DNA of 57,539 bases. It comes from Candidatus Omnitrophota bacterium (GTDB lineage Bacteria; Omnitrophota; Gorgyraeia; Zapsychrales; Zapsychraceae). Shown piece after piece: positions 37,178-45,379 of this stretch. Every line of letters begins with the position of its first letter. The stretch's first letter is position 1. Under the pieces are notes generated by a model that did no database searches, was not told the origin of the DNA, and was given only the letters and a program-made list of their open reading frames with translations. The DNA lies in NCBI GenBank assembly GCA_020429915.1, contig JAGQKV010000005.1:75404-132942 (forward strand). Reading direction: 5' to 3'. The position numbers and the translations under genes were made by a program.

Positions 37178-39613
37178 TCAGATAACTACCGCCGAACTGA
37201 GCCTGACCGTATGGGGTTTACCGGCCTCCAGCTCATATGCCCGCCCGCCGATATCGATCGGGATCTTGGTCATGGACTGCAGGACCAGACCGCGCAGCGG
37301 CTTGGCCGTCACCGTCAGCCCATCCTGTGAAATGTGGAGATGAAACCACATGTTTTTGAACCGGACACTGAATTTAATGCTGCGCCAGTGATCGGGAAGC
37401 CTAGGGTCCAGCGACAGGCGGTCCTCCGCCAGATTCAGTCCCGCAAACTGTTTCAAAAACAAATCGATCGAGCTGCCCATCACCCCGCTGTGAATCCCTT
37501 CCTGTGTTGTCCCGCCCTGGGTATCGTACATGTCGCTTTTTAGTGCGTCCAGAAAGGCCGACATCGAGATGTCATTATTCCCCAGCATGCCGGCCACATG
37601 CGCGTGGACCACCATGCTCAGCGTCGATCCGTGCGAACACCGGGCAAAATAGTACTCGAAATTCTTCTTAACCATGGCCCTGGTCAATTTGTAGCCCAGT
37701 TGCTGAAAGATCGTCTTGACTTCGTTGAAATTGAGTACAAAAAACAGCATCAGGGTGTCGGCCTGTTTGGAGACTTTGTAACTGTCCGGAGACAGGCCTT
37801 CGGCCTTGAGAACCCGGTCGATACGATGGATGTTGTCGTAGCGCGAACGGTAATCGTCCCAGTCCAGCTCCTTTAGGTCGATATACCCTTCGAATTGGTG
37901 AATAATTCCTTCTTTATCGAGGGGAATCATCATCTTACGGGTAATCTCGCGCCAGCGATTGATATCATCTTCCGTTATTTCCGCCTTGAGCAACAAGGCG
38001 CTGCGGTCTTCATCCTCCAGCAAATCGTCGAGAATCTTCAGGGCCTTTTCAATGACCCATACCGCCATGACATTGGTGTATGCGTTGTTCTTAACGCCGC
38101 CTTCATTGGCGCCCGGATATTTTTCGTGAAATTCATCCGGCCCCATAACGCCTTTGATTTCATAGCGGTTGATCGTATTGTTGAATTTGGAGATGCTTCC
38201 CCAAAAGTGGGCGATTTCGACGATCATTTCGGCGCCGTAGCGGTCGAGAAAATCGCGGTCGCCCGTTGTGAAATAATAATTCCAAACATTGTAGGCGATG
38301 GCGATCGAAACATGCCGCTGTAGCGAACTGTAATCCGGCCCCCATTGATTCGACATCGGATTGAGATGGATAATCTGCGTAACCTCTTCCCCGGTTGAAG
38401 CGGATTGCCACGGGTACATTGCGCCCTTGAATCCGTGCTGGCGGGCGTAATCCTTGGCCGTGTTGAGCCGGCGGTAGCGGTACATCAGCAGGGCCCGGGT
38501 GATCTCCGGGGCCCGCAGATTGTAAAACGGATAGGCATACAATTCATCCCAGAAAATGTGACCGCGATAGGCCTCACCATGCAGGCCCCGCACCGGCATG
38601 CCGGCGTCGATGTCTTCATTATACGTCGAGGCTGATTGCAACAAATGGAACGCGTGCAGGCGCAACGCCAACTGGACAAAGTCATCGCCTTCCACTTGTA
38701 TATCGAACTTCGACCACAAGGCCCGCCACTTGGCCTGATGCGCCTTGAAAAGCGTTTCGAAATCCTCGATCGCCGCGACCTTTTCCTGGGCGATCACACA
38801 GTTATCGGTCACGCCGTGATCCCGCGAGGTGTAGACAGCCACCAATTTTTCCAATGTCACCCGCTGGTTTTGTTTCACACGCACGCGGCATTCATGCATA
38901 ATCCGTTGCCGGCCGTGAGAAATCACCTTAAGTTCCGGTCGAATCAAATGATTTCCTTCATACATCAGTGTGCGCATCGCCTCGGTAATCTGAATCTTGG
39001 ATTGGTTGGTTTGCATCTGCAGATACACACCATCTTTGCCGAACTTCCCGTGCGCGCACGGCTCGAGGTGATTCGATTTCAATTGTTTGTACCGGTCTAC
39101 CCCCGCGTTGATGATATTCCCGTCGAGGCCGCTGCGGATGGTGATGTCTCCGTCATAATTCTGCGGCGTGATGCTGAAGCGTAAGGCGCCGCAATGCGGG
39201 TCGGCCATACTGACGATCTGATGATTTTCGACCAGCGTGATCCGGCCCTGGTCATCCTTCCACTTGATGCGTCGCGACAGGATCCCTTTTTGCATATTGA
39301 GTTCCTGCTTCCAGTTGAGGATCTTGACGGTCTGCCGGTTGAACCACGGCCCGTCATCGATACGGAAGTTAATCATCAGCCAATTCGGACAGTTGACAAA
39401 ATCCTCGTTATAAATCGTCCGGTTGGCGATTTCCGTTCCCAGCGTATTGTACACCCCGGCGATGTATGTGCCCGGATAGTGTACCTTCGAGGCGTTCGCC
39501 CCGGGCAGCGCTCCGCGTGTACCGAAGTAACCGTTGCCCAACGTGCACAAGGCTTCACGCAAGCTTTCCTTCTCCGGATCAAAATTGCTGTAAATCAGCT
39601 TCCACGGGGTCAT
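37178..39613 (-). CDS. GH65 disaccharide phosphorylase (trehalose-type)
   Basis: The 811-aa protein is a full-length GH65 enzyme: an N-terminal beta-sandwich (LGNGYFGTRGALPGANAS), a catalytic (alpha/alpha)6 barrel with the general acid Glu in GVMGPDEFHEKYPGANEG (near residue 495), the phosphate-binding HGSTLSMVVHAHVAG, and C-terminal jelly-rolls. GH65 phosphorylases split trehalose, trehalose-6-P, kojibiose or maltose, releasing beta-glucose-1-phosphate. The neighbours, a trehalose-6-phosphate phosphatase and a beta-phosphoglucomutase, favour trehalose. Start overlaps the phosphatase stop (ATGA). Confidence 0.92.
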   Translation of the reverse strand: MTPWKLIYSNFDPEKESLREALCTLGNGYFGTRGALPGANASKVHYPGTYIAGVYNTLGTEIANRTIYNEDFVNCPNWLMINFRIDDGPWFNRQTVKILNWKQELNMQKGILSRRIKWKDDQGRITLVENHQIVSMADPHCGALRFSITPQNYDGDITIRSGLDGNIINAGVDRYKQLKSNHLEPCAHGKFGKDGVYLQMQTNQSKIQITEAMRTLMYEGNHLIRPELKVISHGRQRIMHECRVRVKQNQRVTLEKLVAVYTSRDHGVTDNCVIAQEKVAAIEDFETLFKAHQAKWRALWSKFDIQVEGDDFVQLALRLHAFHLLQSASTYNEDIDAGMPVRGLHGEAYRGHIFWDELYAYPFYNLRAPEITRALLMYRYRRLNTAKDYARQHGFKGAMYPWQSASTGEEVTQIIHLNPMSNQWGPDYSSLQRHVSIAIAYNVWNYYFTTGDRDFLDRYGAEMIVEIAHFWGSISKFNNTINRYEIKGVMGPDEFHEKYPGANEGGVKNNAYTNVMAVWVIEKALKILDDLLEDEDRSALLLKAEITEDDINRWREITRKMMIPLDKEGIIHQFEGYIDLKELDWDDYRSRYDNIHRIDRVLKAEGLSPDSYKVSKQADTLMLFFVLNFNEVKTIFQQLGYKLTRAMVKKNFEYYFARCSHGSTLSMVVHAHVAGMLGNNDISMSAFLDALKSDMYDTQGGTTQEGIHSGVMGSSIDLFLKQFAGLNLAEDRLSLDPRLPDHWRSIKFSVRFKNMWFHLHISQDGLTVTAKPLRGLVLQSMTKIPIDIGGRAYELEAGKPHTVRLSSAVVI

Positions 39614-40392
39614 GTCGCTAAAAACTCCAATACTTTTTTAACCTCGGGGGTATCGCAAACCTGGTATTCGGCCAGCGACTCCTTGGTATCATCGGCCACC
39701 AAGATACCGAAACCCTTTCCCCTCAGCACGGCAAAGGCGTCTTCATCAGTGGTGTCGTCGCCGATATAGACCGCAATATGCTTGGCGGGATCAAAGTGCA
39801 GTTCGTCGAAAATCCACTCCACGGCCTTACCCTTGTCCCAGTCGATTTTCGGCCGCACCTCAAAGACCTTTTTGCCGGACGTACGGCGAAAGTCGGGATG
39901 CCGCGCTAAAGCATCCGTCACAGCTTCTTCGATTTTGGAAAAATCTGTATCCGCCACCAGCCGGTAATGTACTGATATCGTGTATTTGACATCCTCCACC
40001 AGGGCCCCTTTGACGCCGGCCAGACGATCGGACAGCTCGGTGTGAATCGTCTTGACTGATTCCCGGATTTGCGCCGCCTGCGGATTTTGGTGGACGTTTC
40101 CGTCGGGACCGACGATCTCAAACCCGTGACTGCCCGCGTAATAAATGCCGTCAACCTTGACCTTGGACCGGACATCATCCGTTGCCCGGCCGCTGACGAT
40201 GGCCGTCATATGGGCGGCGGCGGAACGGATCACCATCTCGCGCATCTCGTCGCTGATAACCGCCAGATCCGGAGTATCCACGATCGGAGTCAGCGTTCCG
40301 TCATAATCCAAAAACAGAAAGAGTTCTTTATCCTTTAGGCGGGCGGTGATTTCTTCGAGACTGGAAAAAAAAGCGGGGATGGACTGTGACAT
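39610..40392 (-). CDS. otsB: Trehalose-6-phosphate phosphatase
   Basis: A 260-aa HAD hydrolase. Motif I FLFLDYDGTLTPI near 24-36, TAIVSGRATDDV (motif II), FEVRPKIDWDKGKAVEWI (motif III Lys) and VYIGDDTTDEDAFAVL (motif IV) are the standard OtsB set. It converts trehalose-6-phosphate to trehalose. No OtsA is in the window. I chose the ATG at 40392, 25 bases after the beta-phosphoglucomutase stop; the open frame upstream overlaps that gene. No obvious Shine-Dalgarno; overlaps the GH65 gene by four bases. Confidence 0.92.
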   Translation of the reverse strand: MSQSIPAFFSSLEEITARLKDKELFLFLDYDGTLTPIVDTPDLAVISDEMREMVIRSAAAHMTAIVSGRATDDVRSKVKVDGIYYAGSHGFEIVGPDGNVHQNPQAAQIRESVKTIHTELSDRLAGVKGALVEDVKYTISVHYRLVADTDFSKIEEAVTDALARHPDFRRTSGKKVFEVRPKIDWDKGKAVEWIFDELHFDPAKHIAVYIGDDTTDEDAFAVLRGKGFGILVADDTKESLAEYQVCDTPEVKKVLEFLAT

Positions 40393-40417
40393 AACGGCAA
40401 ATACTTCGTTGGATTGT

Positions 40418-41170
40418 TTACTTCTGTTGGGCAAACCATTGTTTGACGGTGTCAGCGGTGACGCCTTCGAAATCCTCGATGACCACATGCGCACCGTTTT
40501 CCTGCAGCTCTTTGATGTTGTCTTCCCGGGCCACGCCGATGACCAACCGGAATTCGCCGTTGCGTCCGGCCTGGACTCCCGACACGGCGTCTTCTACGAC
40601 CACGCTTTCGGCAGGGACACAGCCGAGGTTTTCGGCCGCCTTAACGAAAATGTCCCCCTCGGGTTTACCGCTCAGTCCCAACTCGTAGGAAACCACGCCG
40701 TCCACCCGAGTTTCAAAATACTGTTCCAGGCCCGCCTTCTGCAGGACCAGCTGGCAATTTTTACTTGAGGAAGCGACGCCGACCTTGATGCCGGCGGTCA
40801 ACAAATCTTTGATGAGGGCCACGGTGCTCCCGTATTCTTCCACGCCTTTGGTGTTGAGGACCTCGACAAATTTGGTGTTCTTGCGGTTGCCGAGGCCGCA
40901 TACGGTCTCGGCGTCCTCAGGATCGGCGGGATCGCCAAACGGCAGTTCGATGCCGCGGGATTCCAAAAAGCTGGCCACTCCCTTGTAACGGGGTTTGCCG
41001 TCAACATACTTCAAATAATCCGCGGTGGTAAACTCACGGAAAGGATCGCCCCCGCGTTCTTCATGGAGACGCAGGTATTCATCAAACATGGCCTTCCACG
41101 CGGCGGCATGAACTTTGGCGGTCTTGGTGATCACCCCGTCCAAATCAAATATGACGGCCTTTAACTCCAT
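40418..41170 (-). CDS. Beta-phosphoglucomutase family HAD protein
   Basis: A 250-aa HAD protein with FDLDGVITKTAKVHAAAW at residues 8-25, an alpha-helical cap, GVASSSKNC (motif II), LSGKPEGDIFVKAA (Lys) and VVVEDAVSGVQAGRNG (metal ligands). It would isomerise beta-glucose-1-phosphate from the GH65 enzyme to glucose-6-phosphate. First gene of the trehalose operon. The promoter places transcription start only about three bases before the ATG and there is no Shine-Dalgarno. Confidence 0.88.
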   Translation of the reverse strand: MELKAVIFDLDGVITKTAKVHAAAWKAMFDEYLRLHEERGGDPFREFTTADYLKYVDGKPRYKGVASFLESRGIELPFGDPADPEDAETVCGLGNRKNTKFVEVLNTKGVEEYGSTVALIKDLLTAGIKVGVASSSKNCQLVLQKAGLEQYFETRVDGVVSYELGLSGKPEGDIFVKAAENLGCVPAESVVVEDAVSGVQAGRNGEFRLVIGVAREDNIKELQENGAHVVIEDFEGVTADTVKQWFAQQK

Positions 41171-41179
41171 AGGCTGTGT

Positions 41180-41208
41180 ATTATACGGTAAACGGTTGAA
41201 TTTAGCAA
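41180..41208 (-). promoter_or_regulatory. Trehalose operon promoter (nearly leaderless)
   Basis: TTGCTA (41203-41208), 17 bases, TATAAT (41180-41185). The start codon at 41170 is the tenth base after the box. Confidence 0.8.
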
Positions 41209-41227
41209 GTTGCAGCCCGGTTGCGGG

Positions 41228-41767
41228 CTATTCGGGGGAGGCAAAATAGCCCGAGAGTGCCTGCATGGTCTTGAAACCCACTTTACCGTCCACGGTCAAT
41301 CCATGGGCCCGCTGGAACTCCTTGACCGCCGCCTCCGTCTGGGGTCCGAATTTGCCGTCCACGCCGCCGACCGAAAACCCGGCGGCCTCCAAAAGCTGCT
41401 GCATCAGGGATATATTCAGCTGGCCGTCATAGATCAGTCCGGTATTCTGATGGCTGTTCAACACGGCCCATGTCTGTTCGTCAACAAAGCGGGAGGGTTC
41501 CAGGCCGTTATCCTGTTGAAACTTTTCGATCATTTCGCGGGTCCGCAGGCCCATCACCCCGTCGGGCTGGCCCGGATTGTAGCCGTACAGCTTCAGCAGG
41601 GTCTGGATCTCCACCACCTTCGGATTGCTTTGAAGTGGTGAGCTTTCTCCGATCAACGCCTTCTCTTGGGCCCCTTCCTTGTCCAGAAGCCGGTAGACGA
41701 AGTCGCACCCTCCCAGCCAGGGGATTATCGTTAACATTAATATCAGCAATAATTTGTATGATTTCAT
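41228..41767 (-). CDS. Lipoprotein with two peptidoglycan-binding domains
   Basis: The 179-aa protein has a lipoprotein signal MKSYKLLLILMLTIIPWLGGC (lipobox LGGC, Cys21 written with its last residue) and two PG_binding_1 units: one near 55-105 (VVEIQTLLKLYGYNPGQPDGVMG, ending in TREMIEKFQ) and one near 120-175 (MQQLLEAAGFSVGGVDGKFG, ending AVKEFQRAHG). It likely tethers a membrane to the cell wall. I chose the ATG at 41767 because the lipoprotein signal begins there; the open frame continues upstream to 41854. Divergent from the membrane-protein gene at 41936. Confidence 0.85.
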   Translation of the reverse strand: MKSYKLLLILMLTIIPWLGGCDFVYRLLDKEGAQEKALIGESSPLQSNPKVVEIQTLLKLYGYNPGQPDGVMGLRTREMIEKFQQDNGLEPSRFVDEQTWAVLNSHQNTGLIYDGQLNISLMQQLLEAAGFSVGGVDGKFGPQTEAAVKEFQRAHGLTVDGKVGFKTMQALSGYFASPE

Positions 41768-41881
41768 CGGAGAAACAGGCGGGCGTTTTCCGTCACCGGA
41801 CGGAAATGGCGCCGTAAACGGGATGGGGACGCCGCTCCCGGACGCCCTGTCCATGAACGGCTAAATATATTGCCAGTTTGC

Positions 41882-41887
41882 TATAAT
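41882..41887 (+). promoter_or_regulatory. Extended -10 promoter for the gene at 41936
   Basis: TGCTATAAT with no recognisable -35, giving a leader of about 42 bases. Confidence 0.55.
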
Positions 41888-41935
41888 TATGCTACTTTTA
41901 GACAATTACGAATTTTTACCCGTTTTGCTAATTTC

Positions 41936-42562
41936 ATGAAAGACCGCACCTCATTATACATCGCCCTGATCATTAGCGGGCTGGCTTTCCTGCAGTTTGT
42001 GGTTCTGCCGACGATCCGGACCAGGACCTCAATGACGGTGATCAATTCCATCATGGCCGATTGGCAGTCAGCCAATCATATCACCCCGATGAATTACTGG
42101 ATCAACCGGAATAAGTATCCCACTCTCCCCCGGTTGGTCACATACAAGATGCGCAATCGCCAAGTGCTTAAGAAGGACGATGAGCTGTCCGCCCGTTTTA
42201 TCCTCACCCTGAATTTCGAGCCGAATCCGTCCGTACCGCAAAACAGTGACTGGCTGTTTGTCCTGAAGAAGTCAGGCGGAAATTGGAAGGTGGCGGACTT
42301 CCGCTTGTCCAAATTACATCCGTCCGACATCAAGCAACAGGCGGCCCGTTATGACGCCGCCGCGGACCGGGCAGCGTTGCAGCAAATGGAGAACGCCCGC
42401 ACTGCCAATGCACCCGAACGTCAAGAGCAACAAAATCAACCAAAACAACAGGCGAGTGAAGTCAAACCGTTGCGTCCCATCCCCATGAAGCCGGTCGAGA
42501 CGCCCCCCCAAGACCAAACAAAAAGGCCGGGATATCGAGCTATCCCGGCCTATGTCGATTAA
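41936..42562 (+). CDS. Single-pass membrane protein, Gln-rich C-terminal tail
   Basis: I do not recognise a family. The 208-aa protein has a membrane helix at about 7-26 (YIALIISGLAFLQFVVLPTI), a folded domain at about 35-135 (MADWQSANHITPMNYW; ARFILTLNFEPNPS; DWLFVLKKSGGNWKVADFRL), then a low-complexity tail rich in Gln, Pro and Lys. The domain's beta-rich 'WKVADFRL' end resembles small periplasmic NTF2-like folds, a weak guess. The ATG at 41936 precedes the helix directly; an upstream ATG at 41870 would precede the promoter. Its last 14 codons overlap the terminator used by the convergent gltX operon. Confidence 0.7.
   Translation: MKDRTSLYIALIISGLAFLQFVVLPTIRTRTSMTVINSIMADWQSANHITPMNYWINRNKYPTLPRLVTYKMRNRQVLKKDDELSARFILTLNFEPNPSVPQNSDWLFVLKKSGGNWKVADFRLSKLHPSDIKQQAARYDAAADRAALQQMENARTANAPERQEQQNQPKQQASEVKPLRPIPMKPVETPPQDQTKRPGYRAIPAYVD
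42520..42550 (-). terminator. Terminator of the gltX-lipoprotein operon
   Basis: GGCCGGGATA (42525-42534) pairs with TATCCCGGCC (42541-42550), then TTTTTG on the minus strand. It lies inside the 3' end of the plus-strand coding sequence. Confidence 0.85.
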
Positions 42563-42576
42563 AGCAAATCTTTAAA

Positions 42577-42729
42577 TTACCACAAATATTCTTTCAACAC
42601 CCCGTCGACGCGATTAGCTTTGTGCCACGTGGTGCGAATCCCCGAACGGGCTTCGTGTTCCATCGTTTGACAACCTTGCAGCATAAGTGACGTTGCCAAC
42701 AGAGTAATTAACAGTGCAAATCTCGCCAT
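42577..42729 (-). CDS. Small lipoprotein, 50 aa
   Basis: A short gene with AAGGAGGAAGTA before the ATG, 18 bases after the gltX stop. The product has a signal MARFALLITLLATSLMLQG followed by Cys20 (lipobox LQGC), then QTMEHEARSG, IRTTWHKANRVD and a terminal EYLW. The mature lipopeptide is about 30 aa. It resembles entericidin-like small lipoproteins in size only. The gltX operon terminator follows it directly. Confidence 0.8.
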   Translation of the reverse strand: MARFALLITLLATSLMLQGCQTMEHEARSGIRTTWHKANRVDGVLKEYLW

Positions 42730-42747
42730 TACTTCCTCCTTGTCCGG

Positions 42748-44025
42748 TTAAGCGCTGATGGTGCTAAGCCGCTTCGCTGTGCGCTCCTTACCCAGGATCG
42801 CCATAATTTCAAACAGGCTCGGGCCCACATCCTTGGCCGTCAAGGCCACGCGTGCGGGCAGGACTAGTTGGGACGCCTTGAACCCGCGGGCCTCGGCAAT
42901 TCCCTTGAAGATTTTCTCGGCCTCCAGGGCGGAAAAATCCCCGGCGGCTTCGACCTTGCGGGCCATCTCGTGTAACACTTCAACGGCCTCCGGAGTTATG
43001 TGTTTATGCTTCATTTCCCCGGAAATCTCGATATCCCGGAGAAACGCATAATCGACCCATTCGGCAAAAATGTTGAGAGTGGTCAATCGACCCTTGTACA
43101 ATTGTACAATATTTGCCATTTCCTGACCACTCAATTCCGAAGCGTCCAGACCGTGCTCCTCCAGGACCGGCTGCAGCATTTCCACCAATTGAGGAGTCTC
43201 TAACTCTTTTAAATACAAGTTGTTAAGCCACTGCAGCTTCTCCAGTGAAAAGACCGCCCCCGCCTTGTTGATCTTCTTGAGGGAAAACTTCTTAATGGCC
43301 GCCTCCGGCGAGATCTTCTCCTGGTTATTCCCGGGCGACCACCCCAGCAGCATCAAATAATTGACGAGGGCTTCGGCGACATATCCCTGCTTCTGATAAT
43401 CGCTCACGGCGACCGCTCCGTAACGCTTGGAAAGCCGCGACCCGTCTTCCCCCATGATCAACGGAAGATGCGCATATTTGGGCACCTTCCAGTCCAGCGC
43501 GCGGTAAATCATGATTTGCTTGGGAGTATTTGAAATGTGGTCCTCGCCGCGCACGACATGGCTGATTTCCATCAGGGCATCGTCCACCACGCAGCAAAAA
43601 CTGTATGCCGGAGACCCGTCCGATTTCATCAGGACCTGGTCTTTCAGCTCGGAACTGTCAAAGGTGATTTCCCCGCGGATCAAATCGAAAATCTTGATTT
43701 CCTGGTCCGGGATCATCTTCAGGATGATCGCCTCGCCTTCCTTGTACGCCTTGCCTTCGTCCAAAAGCCGCTGCGCATGCTCACGATAAATGTCGAAACG
43801 CCGGCTTTGATAATAAAGCTCGTCCCATTCGAATCCGAGCCATTTCAGACTGCGTAATATTTCCTCTTCATATTCTTTCTTGGAGCGCTGCTGGTCGGTG
43901 TCTTCGATGCGCAGGACAAACTTGCCGTCTTGGGCGCGGGCATACATCCAATTGAACAAAGCGGTTCGAGCTCCGCCGATATGGAGATATCCGGTAGGGG
44001 AAGGGGCAAACCTGACTTTGATCAT
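42748..44025 (-). CDS. gltX: Glutamyl-tRNA synthetase
   Basis: A class I synthetase charging tRNA-Glu (and possibly tRNA-Gln, if this organism uses the transamidation route). The 425-aa protein is shorter than the typical 460-490 aa enzyme, with the C-terminal anticodon domain compact but present. HIGH-type motif APSPTGYLHIGGARTAL at 7-23, KMSKS-type RLSKRYGAVAV near 230, and VRGEDHISNTPKQI near 170. Overlapping-free operon downstream of a PilZ gene, with a small lipoprotein after it. Confidence 0.95.
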   Translation of the reverse strand: MIKVRFAPSPTGYLHIGGARTALFNWMYARAQDGKFVLRIEDTDQQRSKKEYEEEILRSLKWLGFEWDELYYQSRRFDIYREHAQRLLDEGKAYKEGEAIILKMIPDQEIKIFDLIRGEITFDSSELKDQVLMKSDGSPAYSFCCVVDDALMEISHVVRGEDHISNTPKQIMIYRALDWKVPKYAHLPLIMGEDGSRLSKRYGAVAVSDYQKQGYVAEALVNYLMLLGWSPGNNQEKISPEAAIKKFSLKKINKAGAVFSLEKLQWLNNLYLKELETPQLVEMLQPVLEEHGLDASELSGQEMANIVQLYKGRLTTLNIFAEWVDYAFLRDIEISGEMKHKHITPEAVEVLHEMARKVEAAGDFSALEAEKIFKGIAEARGFKASQLVLPARVALTAKDVGPSLFEIMAILGKERTAKRLSTISA

Positions 44026-44064
44026 GATGATCCTTCGAATTCAGCGGGGAGAGTTTTGGAAAAC

Positions 44065-44457
44065 TTAGGTGTAGGGGACTTCGCGGTCATGGCGGACAAG
44101 ACGGCTGACCACGTCTTCAATGCGTTTTTTGTCATCATCCGGAAGCGATTCGAATTCGACCCCCACGTCGTAAAACAACGGTTTCTTTTTGGCGTCGCTT
44201 TTGCGTTGAACATTCCAGACGATCTTGCCATTGCATTTGATGTGGTCACCCATATCCAGCAGGTCCAATTCGATCTCGACCTGGGTGAACATCTTGATAT
44301 TCTTTTTGAGGATCACGCAGACACCGCCGATGCCGATATTCTCAGTGTGGCTGAGAATGACCTCTTTGTCGTCACCTTCGCCGTTTTTGATAATAACAAG
44401 ACATGGATACTTGACTCGAGGAAATTTTCTTCGATCTAATCCATCCCAGTTACCCAT
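44065..44457 (-). CDS. PilZ-domain protein
   Basis: The 130-aa protein is a single PilZ domain. The RxxxR part is in DRRKFPRVKY (residues 8-17). The second signature, usually [D/N]-x-S-x-x-G, reads ENIGIGG (near 40-46), with Gly instead of Ser. Whether cyclic-di-GMP is bound is therefore open. Strand pairs EVEIELDLLD and YDVGVEFESL complete the barrel. AAAGGGGGA before the ATG. First gene ahead of gltX, with a promoter at 44507-44535. Confidence 0.85.
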   Translation of the reverse strand: MGNWDGLDRRKFPRVKYPCLVIIKNGEGDDKEVILSHTENIGIGGVCVILKKNIKMFTQVEIELDLLDMGDHIKCNGKIVWNVQRKSDAKKKPLFYDVGVEFESLPDDDKKRIEDVVSRLVRHDREVPYT

Positions 44458-44506
44458 AAATCCCCCTTTATGTATCTGCGTTGCTTCGCGTGGTACCTTT
44501 GCCTAG

Positions 44507-44535
44507 ATTATAATATAAGCATGGGTGGGCCACAA
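44507..44535 (-). promoter_or_regulatory. pilZ-gltX promoter
   Basis: TTGTGG (44530-44535), 17 bases, TATAAT (44507-44512). Confidence 0.75.
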
Positions 44536-44536
44536 G

Positions 44537-45352
44537 TTAAATTGCGATTTCATCCCGTCCATCGGGCGCCTGATAAGCGTATTGAAGCCGTTCGATGCTT
44601 CGGGCCCGGCCGGTCTCCTCATCGACATCGACGATGATGCCGCACAGCTTTGTCCGCTGCTGGGCGACCTGAAAACGCGACGGACGGCTGGTCAAAAAGC
44701 GCTGAATGATCGGCTCTTTCTCCTGACCGATCACCGAATCGTAGGGGCCGCTCATTCCCAAATCCGTGATATAAGCGGTGCCTCCGTCCAGGATGGCTTC
44801 ATCGGCCGTCTGGATATGCGTGTGCGTGCCAAAGACGATGGAAACGAGGCCGTCCAAAAAATGTCCTATGGCCACCTTTTCGCTGGTGGTCTCGGCATGC
44901 ATGTCGACGATAACGACCGGGGTTTGCCGCCTTAATTCGTCGGCCAGCGCCCGTCCTGTCTTGAACGGACATTCGACCAAATACCGCATGAAGGTCCGTC
45001 CCAACAGGTTGATTACGCCGACCTTAATTCCACCGGCGGACTCGCGGAGACAAGCCCCCGATCCGGGAGCTCCCTCCGGAAAATTTGCCGGACGGACGAT
45101 TTGCGGCGATTCGTCCAGAAATGGCTCCAGATCCTTCTGGTCCCAGACATGATCCCCGAGGGTCAGGACATCGCACCCCAAATTCAGAAACTGCTGCGCG
45201 ATTTTGGTGGTGATTCCGGCCCCGCCGGCGGCGTTTTCAGCGTTGACCACCACAAAGTCGATGACATGCTGCTGTTTGATCTCATTCAAAGAATGCGTGA
45301 GCGCCTCACGGCCAGGTCGTCCGACCACATCCCCCAGGCACAAAATCTTCAT
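44537..45352 (-). CDS. ymdB: YmdB-family metallophosphoesterase
   Basis: The 271-aa protein belongs to the TIGR00282/YmdB family of di-metal phosphodiesterases that hydrolyse 2',3'-cyclic nucleotides and cyclic nucleotides and affect biofilm and RNase Y activity in Bacillus. Metal ligands: Asp in CLGDVVGRPGREAL, VVNAENAAGGAGIT, LGDHVWDQKDL, VDMHAETTSEK and GTHTHIQTADE. It follows rny by 27 bases, the usual order. Confidence 0.94.
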   Translation of the reverse strand: MKILCLGDVVGRPGREALTHSLNEIKQQHVIDFVVVNAENAAGGAGITTKIAQQFLNLGCDVLTLGDHVWDQKDLEPFLDESPQIVRPANFPEGAPGSGACLRESAGGIKVGVINLLGRTFMRYLVECPFKTGRALADELRRQTPVVIVDMHAETTSEKVAIGHFLDGLVSIVFGTHTHIQTADEAILDGGTAYITDLGMSGPYDSVIGQEKEPIIQRFLTSRPSRFQVAQQRTKLCGIIVDVDEETGRARSIERLQYAYQAPDGRDEIAI

Positions 45353-45379
45353 GGCAGGGACCTCCGCCGCGACCGGGTC

